From: Haberlea rhodopensis
Taxonomy: Eukaryota; Streptophyta; Magnoliopsida; Lamiales; Gesneriaceae
Direction: 5' to 3'
Length of the DNA stretch: 64,000 bases
NCBI GenBank assembly: GCA_907163345.1
Contig: CAJQUN010000421.1
Coordinates: 419,209-483,208, forward strand
Below, piece by piece: positions 43,569 through 55,403 of this stretch. Position 1 is the stretch's first letter, and each line of letters opens with the position of its first letter. The position numbers and the translations under genes were made by a program. The notes below the pieces were generated by a model. It saw nothing but the letters and a program-made list of their open reading frames with translations, was not told where the DNA came from and did not search any database.

Positions 43569-45192
43569 ATGAACAATGCATAAAATCAAGTAATGAGACG
43601 TGTGTGTGGATGTCAATTGCATATTCATTACAAGTGTTTCTCGAGAGTCTCGTAACCTTCTCCACTAGTATATTAGAAGAATGTGGCTCGGTCAATAGGT
43701 CTTAATAGGCTTGTAGCGTTAGGCTTCGGCTCATGGCTTCAATAAAAAGATAGGAATTTCAAAATAAGAGAGTAAGTCATATATAACCATGTTGCGCACT
43801 CTCATCTCAATTTTGATTCCTTCTATTTATGATTCGTCATTTTTTTTTCTTTTCAATTCACCCTTCTTTCTCATCCGCCTCATCATTCACCTCATTATTT
43901 TCTCATTCTTTCTATCACTATTTTCTTCACCTCTTCAACATATTTCTATGCATTCATTCCCTTTTTTTTTCATTGTTATCCCCCTTCTATTTTTCAATTA
44001 GGAACATGGGGGATATTTGAAATTTTAAAGTGCAATACGGGTCATACTCACTTGAGGGTAGGAAATAGTGTATAAGCTTTCAATAAGGTGGTCGATGTGG
44101 GATTTTGAAATGATGCCGAATGTATGTTATTATGTGCCTAAGCACATGCCATTCGATTTTCAACAAGCTCAAAAGGGTAGCTAGGGATAAAATGATGTAT
44201 TTTGGTGGCTTCAAAGGCTCAAACGAATAAAAAATTGCCTAAATCATTCCTAAGCCACATATCATCCGTATTTCGCCTCAAAGGGTACTAAAGCAAGTTC
44301 TAGACTACTCTCAATTCACAAATAACTTATATGGTTTGACCAATGTGCTCAAATGGTATCTCAAAACCAAGGTAATATAAGAAAGAAATTTGAATGAGAT
44401 TCTAAAACATATTGCAACAATTCAATCCTCATTCTTTTAAATTTAATCTCAAAGGGCTACTATGGCAAATTTATATCAATGAATAAAGGCCCAAAATATT
44501 ATCAAGAATCGTCTATATCATATTTGTGTTCGTTCAAATCAACTTTAATTAGTCAAATGGTCATGGTCTCTAGTGCATGAATGTGAGATGCTGAAGAGCA
44601 AAGTGAAGAAAAATTTTAAAATTTTCACAAATAAGCTCAATTCTTCATCATCAGCCTTCACAATTACTTCAAATCACGACTTATGACACAAAAAGAAAAA
44701 AAATGACTAAAAAAAAAAACACAACACAAAACACACATAGGAATCCAGGAAACAAAACATCTTCAATGTTTAAACACCCCCCCAAACTTAAAATCGTGCA
44801 TTGTCCTCAATGTACCATACAATGTATAAAATAAGGGACAACACACCTACCTGCGACGACGATCGTCAGTAATCGTCGTCCATCTCATGCTCATGGATAT
44901 GGTGAGAAGATGATGATAGGGACCTCCACATCCGTATAGACATGCAATGGGAAAAATAATGATCAGCGGCTCTGACTAAGACATGCTAATAAAAATTAAA
45001 ATACTGAAATGAAAAAAAACTGAAGTAAACTAAAGAGGATATAAGGCTTGGGTTGCCTCCCAAGAAGCGCTTTGTTTCAAGTCTTCAGCCAGACCATGCG
45101 AAGCAACCATCAAATAGCGGCTTCCGCCCATAGTAAGTATCATATGACACTACATATGGGTCTTGGTTGTGTATGCCCTCAAGCTTGGCAAG
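43569..45192 (-). other. X1 non-coding interior
   Basis: No gene seen. In sense orientation it contains GCGCTTCTTGGGAGGCAACC (complement of 45051-45070), a motif I recall as common in plant Tat/Athila-type elements, and a run equivalent to CCCCCCAAACTTAAAATCG (44776-44796). The T-rich stretch at about 43835-44000 gives hydrophobic small frames that I do not believe. Confidence 0.6.
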
Positions 45193-45591
45193 TTAGTGGC
45201 AGTTAACGCTCGTCGCTCCAACAACGTCCTTCGAAAATTGATAAGCATGGGAGAAAGATTCTAAACTTGGCTTCATCTCGTGGAGATCATAATATGGTGA
45301 AGTTGGCATCGATGGGAAGAACGGATCCACATATGGCATATAGGACATCACCATCGATGAGTGCTCCTCACTATTTTCAAAAATATGATCATCTTCCAAC
45401 GTCACGCTAGGCTCATCTTGACACGGGAATTCATCAGATAACTCTTCCACAGTAGGCTCAACCACTTGAAAATGCTCATATTCCCTTGAATCTTTCGCAT
45501 GAGTAGGATCACTCTCCCAAACTTGGTTGGTTGAATGATCATCATCATGTGACCACACCTGATTTGTCACCCCTTGATTAGTATATCTCAT
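45193..45591 (-). CDS. Unknown small ORF in X1 (132 aa)
   Basis: I do not recognise it. An ATG-started frame of 132 codons, acidic (many Glu and Asp: VEPTVEELSDEF, SVTLEDDHIFENSEE), with an Asn-Gln-Val-Trp repeat near the N-terminus (TNQVWSHDDD, TNQVWESDP). It follows the short gag-like frame at 45671 by about 80 bp on the same strand and ends just before the non-coding interior. It has no protease, zinc knuckle or polymerase motif. It could be a degenerate C-terminal extension of gag or a lineage-specific accessory protein. Composition and an open frame of this length in AT-rich DNA argue weakly for past coding. Confidence 0.4.
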   Translation of the reverse strand: MRYTNQGVTNQVWSHDDDHSTNQVWESDPTHAKDSREYEHFQVVEPTVEELSDEFPCQDEPSVTLEDDHIFENSEEHSSMVMSYMPYVDPFFPSMPTSPYYDLHEMKPSLESFSHAYQFSKDVVGATSVNCH

Positions 45592-45670
45592 CTCAACCTC
45601 TTTGCATCTCTCTAAAAATGTCTCTATCTACTGCTCATTGCTACTTCTGGTGTGATTTTCGATCTTTGGT

Positions 45671-45824
45671 TCAGATAATGCCCAGGATTTTTCGCAAAAT
45701 ATCCTCCAACTGAGAGACTTTATCAGAACAATACTCATCCTCTCCTTGATGCTCGAATGGTTGGTATGTAAAATGAGGGTAATGATGCTCTGGTGGATAT
45801 TGGTGACTCCAACCCTGCAGTGAA
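45671..45824 (-). pseudogene. X1 gag-like frame, C-terminal part
   Basis: Continues the frame of 54544-54288 across C1: after the duplicated ggatc the reading is ..CDPSLQGWSHQYPPEHHYP and ends DILRKILGII before TGA at 45673-45671. The two parts total 411 bases, exactly 137 codons, which confirms both the insertion point and the frame. The Tyr/Pro/His-rich tail followed by a short amphipathic segment (VSQLEDILRKIL) resembles the region after the Gag core in Athila/Tat elements. Confidence 0.7.
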
Positions 45825-45829
45825 GGATC

Positions 45830-47350
45830 TGTTAGTAATCCATCATACATAGCAACATAGCGGAATAAAAAAATTATGGATTACATGACACCGGATCTAT
45901 ACATAGGTGTTCATATCGGATAAAGGATCAAAGGTCTCACCCTTGTAGCGTGTTTGAGCAGATTCCACGGAGCAGCACCACGTCCAACGCCTCCTTCGAG
46001 TCACTAGCAAAACTTATCAAGTTTTGCCTCAACGGTATCCACACGATCAAATCGGAAGGGGATTGTTTAAGAACAAAGTGCTAGATTTGTTCTTAAACCA
46101 ATACACGAAGCACACTCGATTCACAATCGAAAGGTTGACACTCAATTCACTCTACCTCACGTCGACTATGAAGAAGTCGAGTGAAGCAAGAAAGATGGCG
46201 GCCGAGAGCTTCTCAAACAAAGTGGCCGAGAGCTCCTAGTCTTGGTGGCTAGGTTTTGATATCAAGGAATGAATTAACAATTAATCACCTTGTTATTATT
46301 ATATAGGATTTAATTAAAGGCTTTCATAAAGCCTCATGGGCTCAAGCCCATGATATAAATTTAATCATTATAATTATTTAATTAAGACTCCTCTTAATTA
46401 TTTAATTCATCCCATGAATTTAATTTCCCTTCTCGATTTAATCTTTTGTGCGACCCGATAGGATCTTGTAATGTTGGCAGTGACATAAAATCTCATTTTA
46501 TGTCACAAGCAAGGAGCGGTGTCTAGCAACACATCAAGGCTACCGAAATTACAAGAATGTCAATGACTCGACATAACCTTTAGAACTTGTGATAATATTA
46601 ACCATGTAATTTAATCCCTTTGTCCTTTGTGTTTAGATTGAACACGAGGCATGGAATAGTCATACTCGTATATTCAATCTTTATTTCTTGATCCCCAAGT
46701 AGAACTAGAATAAACGAATAAGCTCGATATCTCATATCGACTCATTCGAGCATGGCCATGCATTTTAGTTCTCACTTGATCAAGGGCCAAACACATCTCC
46801 TGTTATATAGGAGGGACAAATCCTATCTCGATCAGTCAACATCCCTCTACATAGTTCGTAGTGTATCCAATAGTCGCCTTTATAGTATACCTGTTACAGG
46901 TAACGTTTGACAATATCAAGATACATAACTCCTTATGTTGGGATCTCTGATGATCACATGTCATAAGGATTACATACATTATTATCACTATGAGAATTGC
47001 ATATGACAATCATATAACTATCCATGTTGCATTCTCATGGTGGGTCTGTCCAGTACATCGTTCTCTAACATATACCCATGTGTTGATTTGATATCTCATA
47101 TCAATGAACAATTCATCAATCAATACATACTAGTCTCTATGTATTATCATTATCCTGATTCATGATAATACTTGACCAGGGACAATGTTTAAGAATAATA
47201 CAATATTATTCTAAGGACATTAACATATATATTAATTCACATTGCACAGTTAAACGAATAATATATAATAATGAATTGCCATTCATAAAATCATAAATAT
47301 TGTATGTCAAAACAATCATCTAATGACTTGTCTTATGGCATATCCCAACA
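45830..47350 (-). repeat. C1 3' LTR (1521 bp)
   Basis: In sense TGTTGGGATATGCC..GGATTACTAACA. Begins directly after the polypurine tract. The small plus-strand frame at 46024-46239 lies inside it and is incidental. Confidence 0.95.
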
Positions 47351-47370
47351 AATCTCCCACTTGCACTAAG
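47351..47370 (-). other. C1 polypurine tract
   Basis: Sense CTTAGTGCAAGTGGGAGATT directly before the 3' LTR. Confidence 0.85.
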
Positions 47371-47401
47371 ACCACTCAGACATATATCTAATGCCTAGAG
47401 A

Positions 47402-47785
47402 TCAAGTATGACGATCATGCTTCTGCTGTGACAGTGGCTTCGTCAATGGGTCAGATACGTTATCATCTGTTGGTACTTTGCATATTTTAACATCTCCCCT
47501 TTCAACGATTTCTCGAATGAAATGGAAACGCCTAAGTATGTGATTGGATCTTTGGTGAGATCTAGGTTCCTTAGCAAATGCGATCCCTCCATTGTTGTCA
47601 AAATAGAGTTCTATCGGATCTTTAATGCTAGGCACCACTTCAAGTTCAGAAATGAACTTCCTAATCCAAACAGCTTCCTTTGCTGCATCCGAGGCAGCAA
47701 TATACTCAGCTTCTGTTGTAGAATCGGCTACTGTCTCTTGCTTTGAACTCTTCCAGCTTACAGTACCTCCATTTAGGCAATACAC
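47402..47785 (-). pseudogene. C1 RNase H, C-terminal part
   Basis: Contains CLNGGTVSWKSSKQ, STTEAEYIAASDAAKEAVWIRKF, a degraded DNN for the usual DN, and HILRRFHFIREIVERGD, all typical of copia RNase H. It removes RNA from the cDNA hybrid. Separated from the RT frame by stops and a frame change at 47786-47865, where the expected TDASF region is still legible out of frame. Ends shortly before the polypurine tract. Confidence 0.9.
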
Positions 47786-47864
47786 ATATCAAGATTGCGA
47801 TCAAAAATCATCTTTGTCGATTTGGAAGCTTGCATCAGTGTAACCCATTACATTGAGCTCTTCC

Positions 47865-49469
47865 TCACCTCCATAAATCAAGAATGTAATCATTAGTTCT
47901 TCTCAAGTACTTCAGGATATTCTTGACAGCAATCCAGTGACCTTCACCTGGATCAACTTGATATCTGCTCGTCATGCTCAAAGCATACGATACATCGGGA
48001 CGAGTACATATCATGGCATACATGATAGATCCAATAGCTGACGCATATGGAATCTTACTCATGCGTTGTCTCTCATCTGGTGTTGAAGGACACTGTTCCT
48101 TCGAGAGATATATACCATGTGTCATAGGCACGAATCCTTTCTTTGATTCTTGCATGCTAAACCTTTTAAGCACTTTGTCTATGTATGTACTTTGACTTAG
48201 GCCAAGAAGCCTTCTTGATCTATCTCTATAGATCTTGATTCCTAATACATAGGTGGCTTCTCCCAAGTCTTTCATCGAAAAGCAGTTCCCTAGCCAAATC
48301 TTTACAGATTGTAAGGCAGGGATATCATTCCCAATGAGAAGTATGTCATCTACATACAGCACTAGGAAAATGATTATGCTCCCACTGACCTTCTTGTAGA
48401 CACAAGGTTCATCTACGTTTTTGATAAAACCAAACTCTTTGATTGCATCATCAAAACTAAGATTCCAACTCCGAGAAGCTTGCTTCAATCCATAAATGGA
48501 TCGTTGTAGCTTGCGTATCTTTCCAGCATCCTTTGGATCGACAAAACCCTCAGGCTGTGTCTTGTACACATCCTCGAGCAGAATTCCATTAAGGAAAGCT
48601 GTTTTGACATCCATCTGCCAGATTTCATAATCATGAAATGCAGCTATTGCAAGTAAGATCCTTATGGATTTAACCATGGCCACTGGTGAAAAGGTTTTAT
48701 CATAGTCAATACCATGAATTTGTTTGAATCCTTTTGCAACCAGCCGACCTTTATAGTTTTGTACATTACCATCCATATCGGTCTTTTTCTTGAAAATCCA
48801 TTTGCACCCTATGGGTCGTACCCCTTCAGGTGGATCAACCAAAGTCCATACTTGGTTTGCATACATGGATTCCATCTCAGATTGCATGGCCTCTTGCCAT
48901 TTCTCAGAATCAGTGCCCATTATAGCTTGTTGATAAGATGACGGCTCATCATCATCAATAAGTTGTAAGTCACCTTGTTGAGTCACAAGAAATCCATATC
49001 TCTGTGGCTCCCGGTGATCTCTTACAGACCTACGCTGGGCTTGTGTCTCTTGAGCAGGTACTTGTTCCACAACAGTTTGCGGTGCCTGCTCTGTTTCCAT
49101 CTCAATCTCAGGTTCAGTGTTTTCTTGTGGTTGAACTTCACTAAGTTCTATTTTTCTCCCACTGGTTTTTCTAGAAATAAATTCTCTTTCAAGAAATACA
49201 CCAGTCCGAGCAACAACTACTTTGTTCTCGGTGGGATAATAGAAATAGTATCCTTTCGTTTCCTTAGGATACCCCACAAATAAACACTTATCAGATTTTG
49301 GTCCAAGTTTGTTAGTGGCGTGACGTCTAACGAAAGCCTCACAACCCCAAATCTTCATAAAAGACATACTAGGACGCTTCCCAGTCCATATCTCATATGG
49401 TGTCTTTTCCACTGGTTTAGATGGAACACGGTTCAGTAAGAAATCGTTGTTTCTAGAGCGTGTCCCCAA
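47865..49469 (-). pseudogene. C1 integrase C-terminus and reverse transcriptase
   Basis: 534 open codons. First the integrase C-terminal part (KTPYEIWTGKRPSMSFMKIWGC, SDKCLFVGYPKETKGYYFY), a Glu/Gln-rich linker, then copia RT: GCKWIFKKK, GRLVAKGFKQ, DVKTAFLNG, QPEGF, YGLKQASRSWN, LYVDDILLIGND with the catalytic YVDD, and YVLGIKIYRDRS. Ends near KYLRRTNDYIL at a stop where RNase H should follow. The RT itself looks undamaged, but upstream integrase and gag are broken. The start is internal to the polyprotein; no real initiation codon is implied. Confidence 0.94.
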
Positions 49470-49910
49470 AACGATATCGGAAGATCTGCATGACTCATCG
49501 TTGATCTAACCATGTCCAACAAGGTTCGATTTCTCCTATCGGATACACCATTCCATTGTGGAGTATACGGAGGAGTGAGTTGTGGGACTATCCCACACTC
49601 CTTTATCTAGTCATGAAACTCTTGGCTTAAGTATTCACCTCATCGATCTGATCAAAGGATTTTGATACTTTTGCCAAGTTGTTTTTGTACTTCGTTTTTG
49701 TACTTCGTGCTTATGCTTCATTAGGTACACATACCCATATCTACTGAGGTCATCAGTAAATGTAACGAAGTATTGAAAACCACCTCTAGCTTGTGTACTT
49801 ATTGGTCAACATACATCACTATGTATTAGTCCCAATAAAACATTTGCCCTTTCAACATGTCCATTGAAAGGGGCTTTAGTCATCTTGCCCATTAAACAAG
49901 ATTCGCATGT
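49470..49910 (-). pseudogene. C1 integrase core, heavily degraded
   Basis: Legible but broken: CESCLMGKMTKAPFNGH, LGLIHSDVC, a stop, ISTQARGGFQYFVTFTDDLSRYGYVYLMKHK, then further frame changes. The Asp residues of the core can be guessed; the Glu region is too damaged to place. Confidence 0.8.
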
Positions 49911-50843
49911 TTAATATGATTCAAAATCAAATGAATCTAATACTCCATCCTTGTGAAGTTTAGATATGCGGTTCTCGTTTATGTGGCCCAAGCGACAATG
50001 CCAGAGATAAGTCGGATTACAATCATTATTTTTAATCCTTTTAGTATTTATGTTATAGATTGGCATATCAAGATTTAATAAATAAAGACCATTCACCATT
50101 TGTGCACTAGCATAAAACATATCATTTGAATAAATAGAACAACAGTTGTCCTTTATCATAAATGAAAATCCACACTTGTCTAAACAAGAAATAGAAATAA
50201 TGTTTTTGGTAATGGATGGCACAAAATAACAGTCTTTTAAAATCAACGATAAACCAGAAGGCAAAGATAAATAATAATCTCCTATAGCTAATGCAGCAAC
50301 TCTTGCTCCATTTCCAACTCGGAGATCAACTTCGCCTTTCGCCAACAATCTACTCTTTTTCAGGTCCTGCACATTTACACAAATGTGAGATCCACATCCA
50401 GTATCTAATACCCATGATGAAGAAGTAGATAAATTGACTTCTATAACAAAAATACCTGAAGTGGAAGTCACACTTCCTTTCTTTAGATCCTCCAGATATA
50501 CTTTGCAGTTTCTTTTCCAATGGCCGGTCTCACCGCAATGGAAACAGTTCCCTTCCTTCGCTATCCCTCCCTTTGGTTTCAGTGCAGAAGACTTTGGCTT
50601 AGATTTAACAAAGACCTTCTTGTTCTTCTTGAAGCTCTTAGCTTTAGTCTTTCCTTTGCTCTTATTCACAATAAGAACATTTGTAGGTTTAGACTTCTTG
50701 CTATTTGCTTCAAAAGTTCTAAGCATGCCAAGTAACTGTGGTAGTGTCTTTTCTATTTCAATCATATTGTAATTTAAGACCAATTGACTGAAGCTTTCAG
50801 GCAACGATTGCAAGATCACGTCAGTGGCCAACTCTTGGTCCAA
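49911..50843 (-). pseudogene. C1 Gag C-terminus, protease and integrase zinc region
   Basis: 310 open codons: Gag tail (DQELATDVILQSLPESFSQ, the UBN2-type region), a Lys-rich linker, zinc knuckle CFHCGETGHWKRNC, protease with WVLDTGCGSHIC, and the pre-integrase LWHCRLGHINENRISKL ending at a stop (Glu to TAA) before CESCL. The first codon read as Met is TTG, so the true reading comes from upstream; a one-base shift near 50855 separates it from the Gag N-terminal frame. Confidence 0.92.
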
Positions 50844-51307
50844 AGGAAAACCAGCTTCTCCAGATTCTCAATATACCCAATCATCTTGAGTACATGAGTT
50901 CCAACCAGACTTCCTTCTACCATTCTACACTGGAATAACGCCTTAGAGACATCATACCTCTATTGTCTTGCTTGTTGTTGGTACAGTTGCTTAAGGTGCT
51001 CGATCATATCAAACGCCTCCATTTCCTCATGTTGCTTTTGAAGCTCAGAGTTCATGGTGGCAAGCATAAGGCACCCAACATCAAGTGCGTAACTTTGATG
51101 CTTCTTGTAAGCATCTTTGTCGGCTCTTGTAGCCGTTAGGGGAGGTTCCTCAGCAGGTAAGGGTTCCTCTAGGACATATTGTTTCTTCTCTTGTTTGAGG
51201 ACTATCCTCAAGTTCCTATGCCAGTCTAGGAAATTTGTCCCATTTAATTTGTCCTTCTCAAGGACAGATCGCAGTGATAAAGTGCTTGTTACGTTGTTAG
51301 TTGCCAT
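50844..51307 (-). pseudogene. C1 Gag N-terminus
   Basis: ATG at 51307-51305: MATNNVTSTLSLRSVLEKDK, then LNGTNFLDWHRNLRIVLKQ, the standard start of this copia Gag group. Runs to a stop at 50957-50959 (Ala-Arg-Gln-stop, expected Glu); the same frame is legible a little further (YDVSKALFQCRMVEGSLVG) until a shift near 50855. This is the capsid protein of the copia particle. Confidence 0.92.
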
Positions 51308-52766
51308 GGATATCTACAATATAAATATGCAAAATAAGTTTATGATTTAATCATTTAACATGGTCTTATATTAAATGATACTCCCACTATTTTGTTAAAA
51401 TTATCAACCCTCGAAAACTTTAGTGGGCCAAGATCCATATTTCGCCTAATCTTGAGTTAGCTTTGGCTAATCGCCCAAGACTCGGTTATTTAGGTAGACA
51501 ACACTTTGCCAATTACATCACATGTAATTCTTGGATAGTTGGACGAACAACGCTTTGTTCAATTCATCAAATGAATTATTATCCAACCCATGCCTCTAGG
51601 TTCCCAATCCTATTGAGATAACCTAGTTAAGTCGTACACAATTTAAAGTATAACGGATATCACTTTTATCCTTTCGCGCCTTACTAAGATTGTCACGGTG
51701 CTTTTCTTTGGCAAACCCACACATGTACAATCGAAGTTTTTGACGAGTACTTTTAATTTTGGAAGGCATCTTAAACTTAATATTTTAGAGGGATTTATTG
51801 ATCTCATGATTAGTTTGATAATTCAAAATATGTCCACTACATATAGGTGTATACATATCTACATATATGTGTAATACAATTATCAATCTAAAACATAAGA
51901 TAAATCATGCATCAACATACATAATTAAAACGTGACATGGTTATAGCCCCTACTAGCGATTTTCTCAAGCCAATGAGAAAATCCTAAGAGTCAACCTAAG
52001 GTAACTTCACAAGCACCTTCCTTTGGCTCCAATTTGTGAATGGCCTCCTCATCCCGACACGATGCTCCATCTTCATTGATCACCATCAACAATAAAATTA
52101 TACTATTTACAAGATATAGAATTCATCGATTCACATTCGAGGGGAACATAGGGGAGGGATAACATTTAGAATAAAATAGAGAAGGCATGACACGCAGGTC
52201 GTATTATAAATTACAAACATCCACAAATCCTATCTAATAGGTCAAAAGGGCTATAACCATGCACCATGCTCATACAACACATAAAACATGCTACAACATT
52301 TAATTAATTAAATTCTAAAACCCTAGCAAAAAGGCGACGATGGCCGAGCCCATGCACGGCTGCTAGGGTTCGAAACCCTAGCCGTCATGAGCTAGCCGTC
52401 ACGAGCCAATGGGTTCTTAACCCTAGTCAAGTTTCGACACTTCCATGCACAATATTAGCCACAACGGCTAAACCATCTCGAGCCAAGGGTTCGAAAACCC
52501 TAGCCCTCATGTGGCTAGCCGTGTGTCATTTGTGATGGTGCTGGCCGAACCCACGTGAGACATGGTTCGATATTAGCCTTCTTGTATCATATACAATAAT
52601 TCGCCAATTTATATCAAATATAATTATACGATGATATTCATAAACTCGATTTACTCATATCATATATGATTATACAGTTTTAAAGCATGTTATCCAATTC
52701 TAATATGATTAAAACAATTTAACCACATAAATCCGATATGAGCCTTGTACACGGCTCTGATACCAC
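51308..52766 (-). other. C1 leader and primer-binding site
   Basis: The tRNA-iMet primer site TGGTATCAGAGC (complement of 52754-52765) lies one base after the 5' LTR. About 1.4 kb of untranslated leader to gag follows. It contains repeated AACCCTAGCC-type stretches and CCGTCATGAGCTAGCCGTCA at 52320-52560. No ORF I would support. Confidence 0.85.
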
Positions 52767-54287
52767 TGTTAGTAATCCATCATACATAGCAACGCAGCGG
52801 AATAAAAAATTTATGGATTACATGACACCGGATCTATACATAGGTGTTCATATCGGATAAAGGATCAAAGGTCTCACCCTTGTAGCGTGTTTGAGCAGAT
52901 TCCACGGAGCAGCACCACGTCCAACGCCTCCTTCGAGTCACTAGCAAAACTTATCAAGTTTTGCCTCAACGGTATCCACACGATCAAATCGGAAGGGGAT
53001 TGTTTAAGACAAAGTGCTAGATTTGTTCTTAAACCAATACACGAAACACACTCGATTCACAATCGAAAGGTTGGCACTCAATTCACTCTACCTCACGTCG
53101 ACTATGAAGAAATCGAGTGAAGCAAGAAAGATGGCGGCCGAGAGCTTCTCAAACAAAGTGGCCGAGAGCTCCTAGTCTTGGTGGCTAGGTTTTGATATCA
53201 AGGAATGAATTAACGATTAATCACCTTGTTATTATTATATAGGATTTAATTAAAGGCTTTCATAAAGCCTCATGGGCTCAAGCCCATGATATTAATTTAA
53301 TCCTTCTAATTATTTAATTAAGACTCCTCTTAATTATTTAATTCATCCCATGAATTTAATTTCCCTTCTCGATTTAATCTTTTGTGCGACCCGATAGGAT
53401 CTTGTAATGTTGGCAGTGACATAAAATCTCATTTTAGGTCACAAGCAAGGAGCGGTGTCTAGCAACACATCAAGGCTACCCAAATTATAAGAATGTCAAT
53501 GACTCGACATAACCTTTAGAACTTGTGATAATATTAACCATGTAATTTAATCCCTTTGTCCTTTGTGTTTAGATTAAACACGAGTCATGGAATAGTCATA
53601 CTCGTATAGTCAATCTTTATTTCTTGATCCCCAAGTAGAACTAGAATAAACGAATAAGCTCGATATCTCATATCGACTCATTCGAGCATGGCCATGCATT
53701 TTAGTTCTCACTTGATCAAGGGCCAAACACATCTCCTGTTATATAGGAGGGACAAATCCTATCTCGATCAGCCAACATCCATCTACATAATTCGTAGTGT
53801 ATCCAATAGTCGCCTTTATAGTATACCCTGTTATAGGTAACGTTTGACAATATCAAGATACATAACTCCTTATGTTGGGATCTCTGATGATCACAAGTTG
53901 TAAGGATTACATACATTATTATCACTATGAGAATTGCATATGACAATCATATAACTATCCATGTTGCATTCTCATGGTGGGTCTGTCCAGTACATCGTTC
54001 TCTAACATATACCCATGTGTTGATTTGATATCTCATATCAATGAACAATTCATCAATCAATACATACTAGCCTCTATGTATTATCATTATCCTGATTCAT
54101 GATAATACTTGACCAGGGACAATGTTTAAGAATAATACAATATTATTCTAAGGACATTAACATATATATTAATTCACATTTCACAGTTAAACGAATAATA
54201 TATAATAATGAATTGCCATTCATAAAATCATAAACATTGTATGTCAAAACAATCATCTAATGACTTGTCTTAGGGCATATCCCAATA
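52767..54287 (-). repeat. C1 5' LTR (1521 bp)
   Basis: Same length as the 3' LTR. The first sense bases here are TATTGGGATATGCC: the terminal TG has become TA. Followed on the outside by target copy ggatc. Confidence 0.95.
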
Positions 54288-54544
54288 GGATCACAGTGCC
54301 ACTGGTAGTCGAAATTCGCCATAGCGTTAAACTGGTGCACCCTGTCATCATCTCTACAATATATGGGACTACCAGTTGCCAAAGCTCCATTAAATACCCA
54401 TTCTTGTGTGTCTGCATCCAATCCACCATAGAATGATTGAAGAGGAGCGTAGTTTGAAAATTCGTGATTGAATCTGTCCCAAGCTGCATAGAATGGTTCA
54501 TACGGTTGTTGGGCAAAGCTTGTGGAAACTTGCTGATGAAACAT
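54288..54544 (-). pseudogene. X1 gag-like frame, N-terminal part
   Basis: From the ATG at 54544: MFHQQVSTSFAQQPYEPFYA, then AWDRFNHEFSNYAPLQSFYG and GLDADTQEWVFNGALATGSP, ending MANFDYQWHCDP at C1. The pattern E-x-hydrophobic-Y-x-A-W-x-R-F ... hydrophobic-x-x-F-Y-x-G-L ... N-Y/F-x-W is that of the retrotransposon Gag core of Athila/Tat elements, shortened in the middle and lacking the usual long N-terminal region. Only about 110 bp separate it from the primer site. A trimmed Gag in a pol-less element fits a non-autonomous derivative. It continues at 45824. Confidence 0.75.
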
Positions 54545-54657
54545 CTCCAAGTACCTCACAATAAAAACATCGTAAAACACAATTAAAAAATAACAAAAAA
54601 TTCTAAATTAAAATCAAGACTACTTGGTAACAGTATCAGTAAACAAAATTAAATCTA

Positions 54658-54675
54658 TCCCCGGCAAGGGCGCCA
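54658..54675 (-). other. X1 primer-binding site, tRNA-Asp type
   Basis: Sense TGGCGCCCTTGCCGGGGA, 6 bases from the LTR end (..CGCATCA). It matches the 3' end of plant tRNA-Asp (TCCCCGGCAACGGCGCCA) except one base. This primer is characteristic of the Athila/Tat branch. Confidence 0.85.
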
Positions 54676-54681
54676 AAAACT

Positions 54682-54720
54682 TGATGCGTGTAAAACGTAC
54701 CGCAAGTGTACGGTGTCAAG
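54682..54720 (-). repeat. X1 5' LTR, inner end
   Basis: 39 bp from the LTR terminus (sense ..ACACGCATCA) to the E6 insertion. Continues at 63442 after one tcaag. Confidence 0.75.
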
Positions 54721-55403
54721 TGTGATGCCCCGAAATTAATTAATGGTAACTTGGACATTAATTATGTTTATATGATGTATCATGTGTTGATAAGATTTAT
54801 GTGTTGAGTATTAAGATGTTAACATGATTAATTGTATTAATTGTCAAATATGAGGAAGATGTGATTTTAAATGAAGTTTAGAGCATTGTTGAAAAATGCT
54901 TCTGGAAATACCAAGTAGGGTATTTTATACATCATGTTAAGTTTGGGGTACAATTTTAATTAAGAAAAGTAAACCCCCCCTTTTAAATCCCCTACCCATC
55001 ACTTTAACCCCTTTACCTCTCACTTTATTAAAAACCCCCAAATCACTTCCCAACCCCAAACCCTACCCCATTTTCGAAATTCACCAAAAGAGGAGGAGAA
55101 AAGTTCCACAAAATCCTTATTTGTGTGATCTTTGCTAGGATTTGGAGCCTACAAGAGGTATGGAACCATTCCTACAAGTTTTATGATGTTTGGTGTTGAA
55201 ATGGGTTAAGTTTTGATGTTTTATGTGGGTTTATTTGGGGTATGTGTTGTTTATGGTTGGGGTATGTTTTTTTGAAGTGTTTTATGTGGGTTTTAGTGGG
55301 TTATGATGTTATTGTTGATGTTGGGAAGTTTGGTGTTGAAAGGGTTGAAGATGAGCTTGCAAAATGCACATGGAAATGGTGAAATCGCGGCCACTGTAAG
55401 TGG

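Larger units (their letters stand above)
45830..54287 (-). mobile_element. C1: degenerate Ty1/copia element, TSD ggatc
   Basis: Minus-sense element with 1521-bp LTRs at 54287-52767 (5') and 47350-45830 (3'). It is flanked by ggatc at 45825-45829 and 54288-54292. Primer site tRNA-iMet, polypurine tract AGTGCAAGTGGGAGATT, and gene order gag, protease, integrase, RT, RNase H as in Ty1/copia. I count roughly 30 differences between the LTRs, so it is older than E3 and E4. Several frames are broken. Confidence 0.96.

Noticed and set aside
43789..44020. Hydrophobic Phe/Ser/Ile-rich ORFs
   Set aside because: They come from a T-rich low-complexity stretch in the X1 non-coding interior and show no conserved features.
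46024..46239. Plus-strand ORF repeated at 52887-53120
   Set aside because: It lies in the C1 LTRs, is antisense to the element and is not kept between the two copies.
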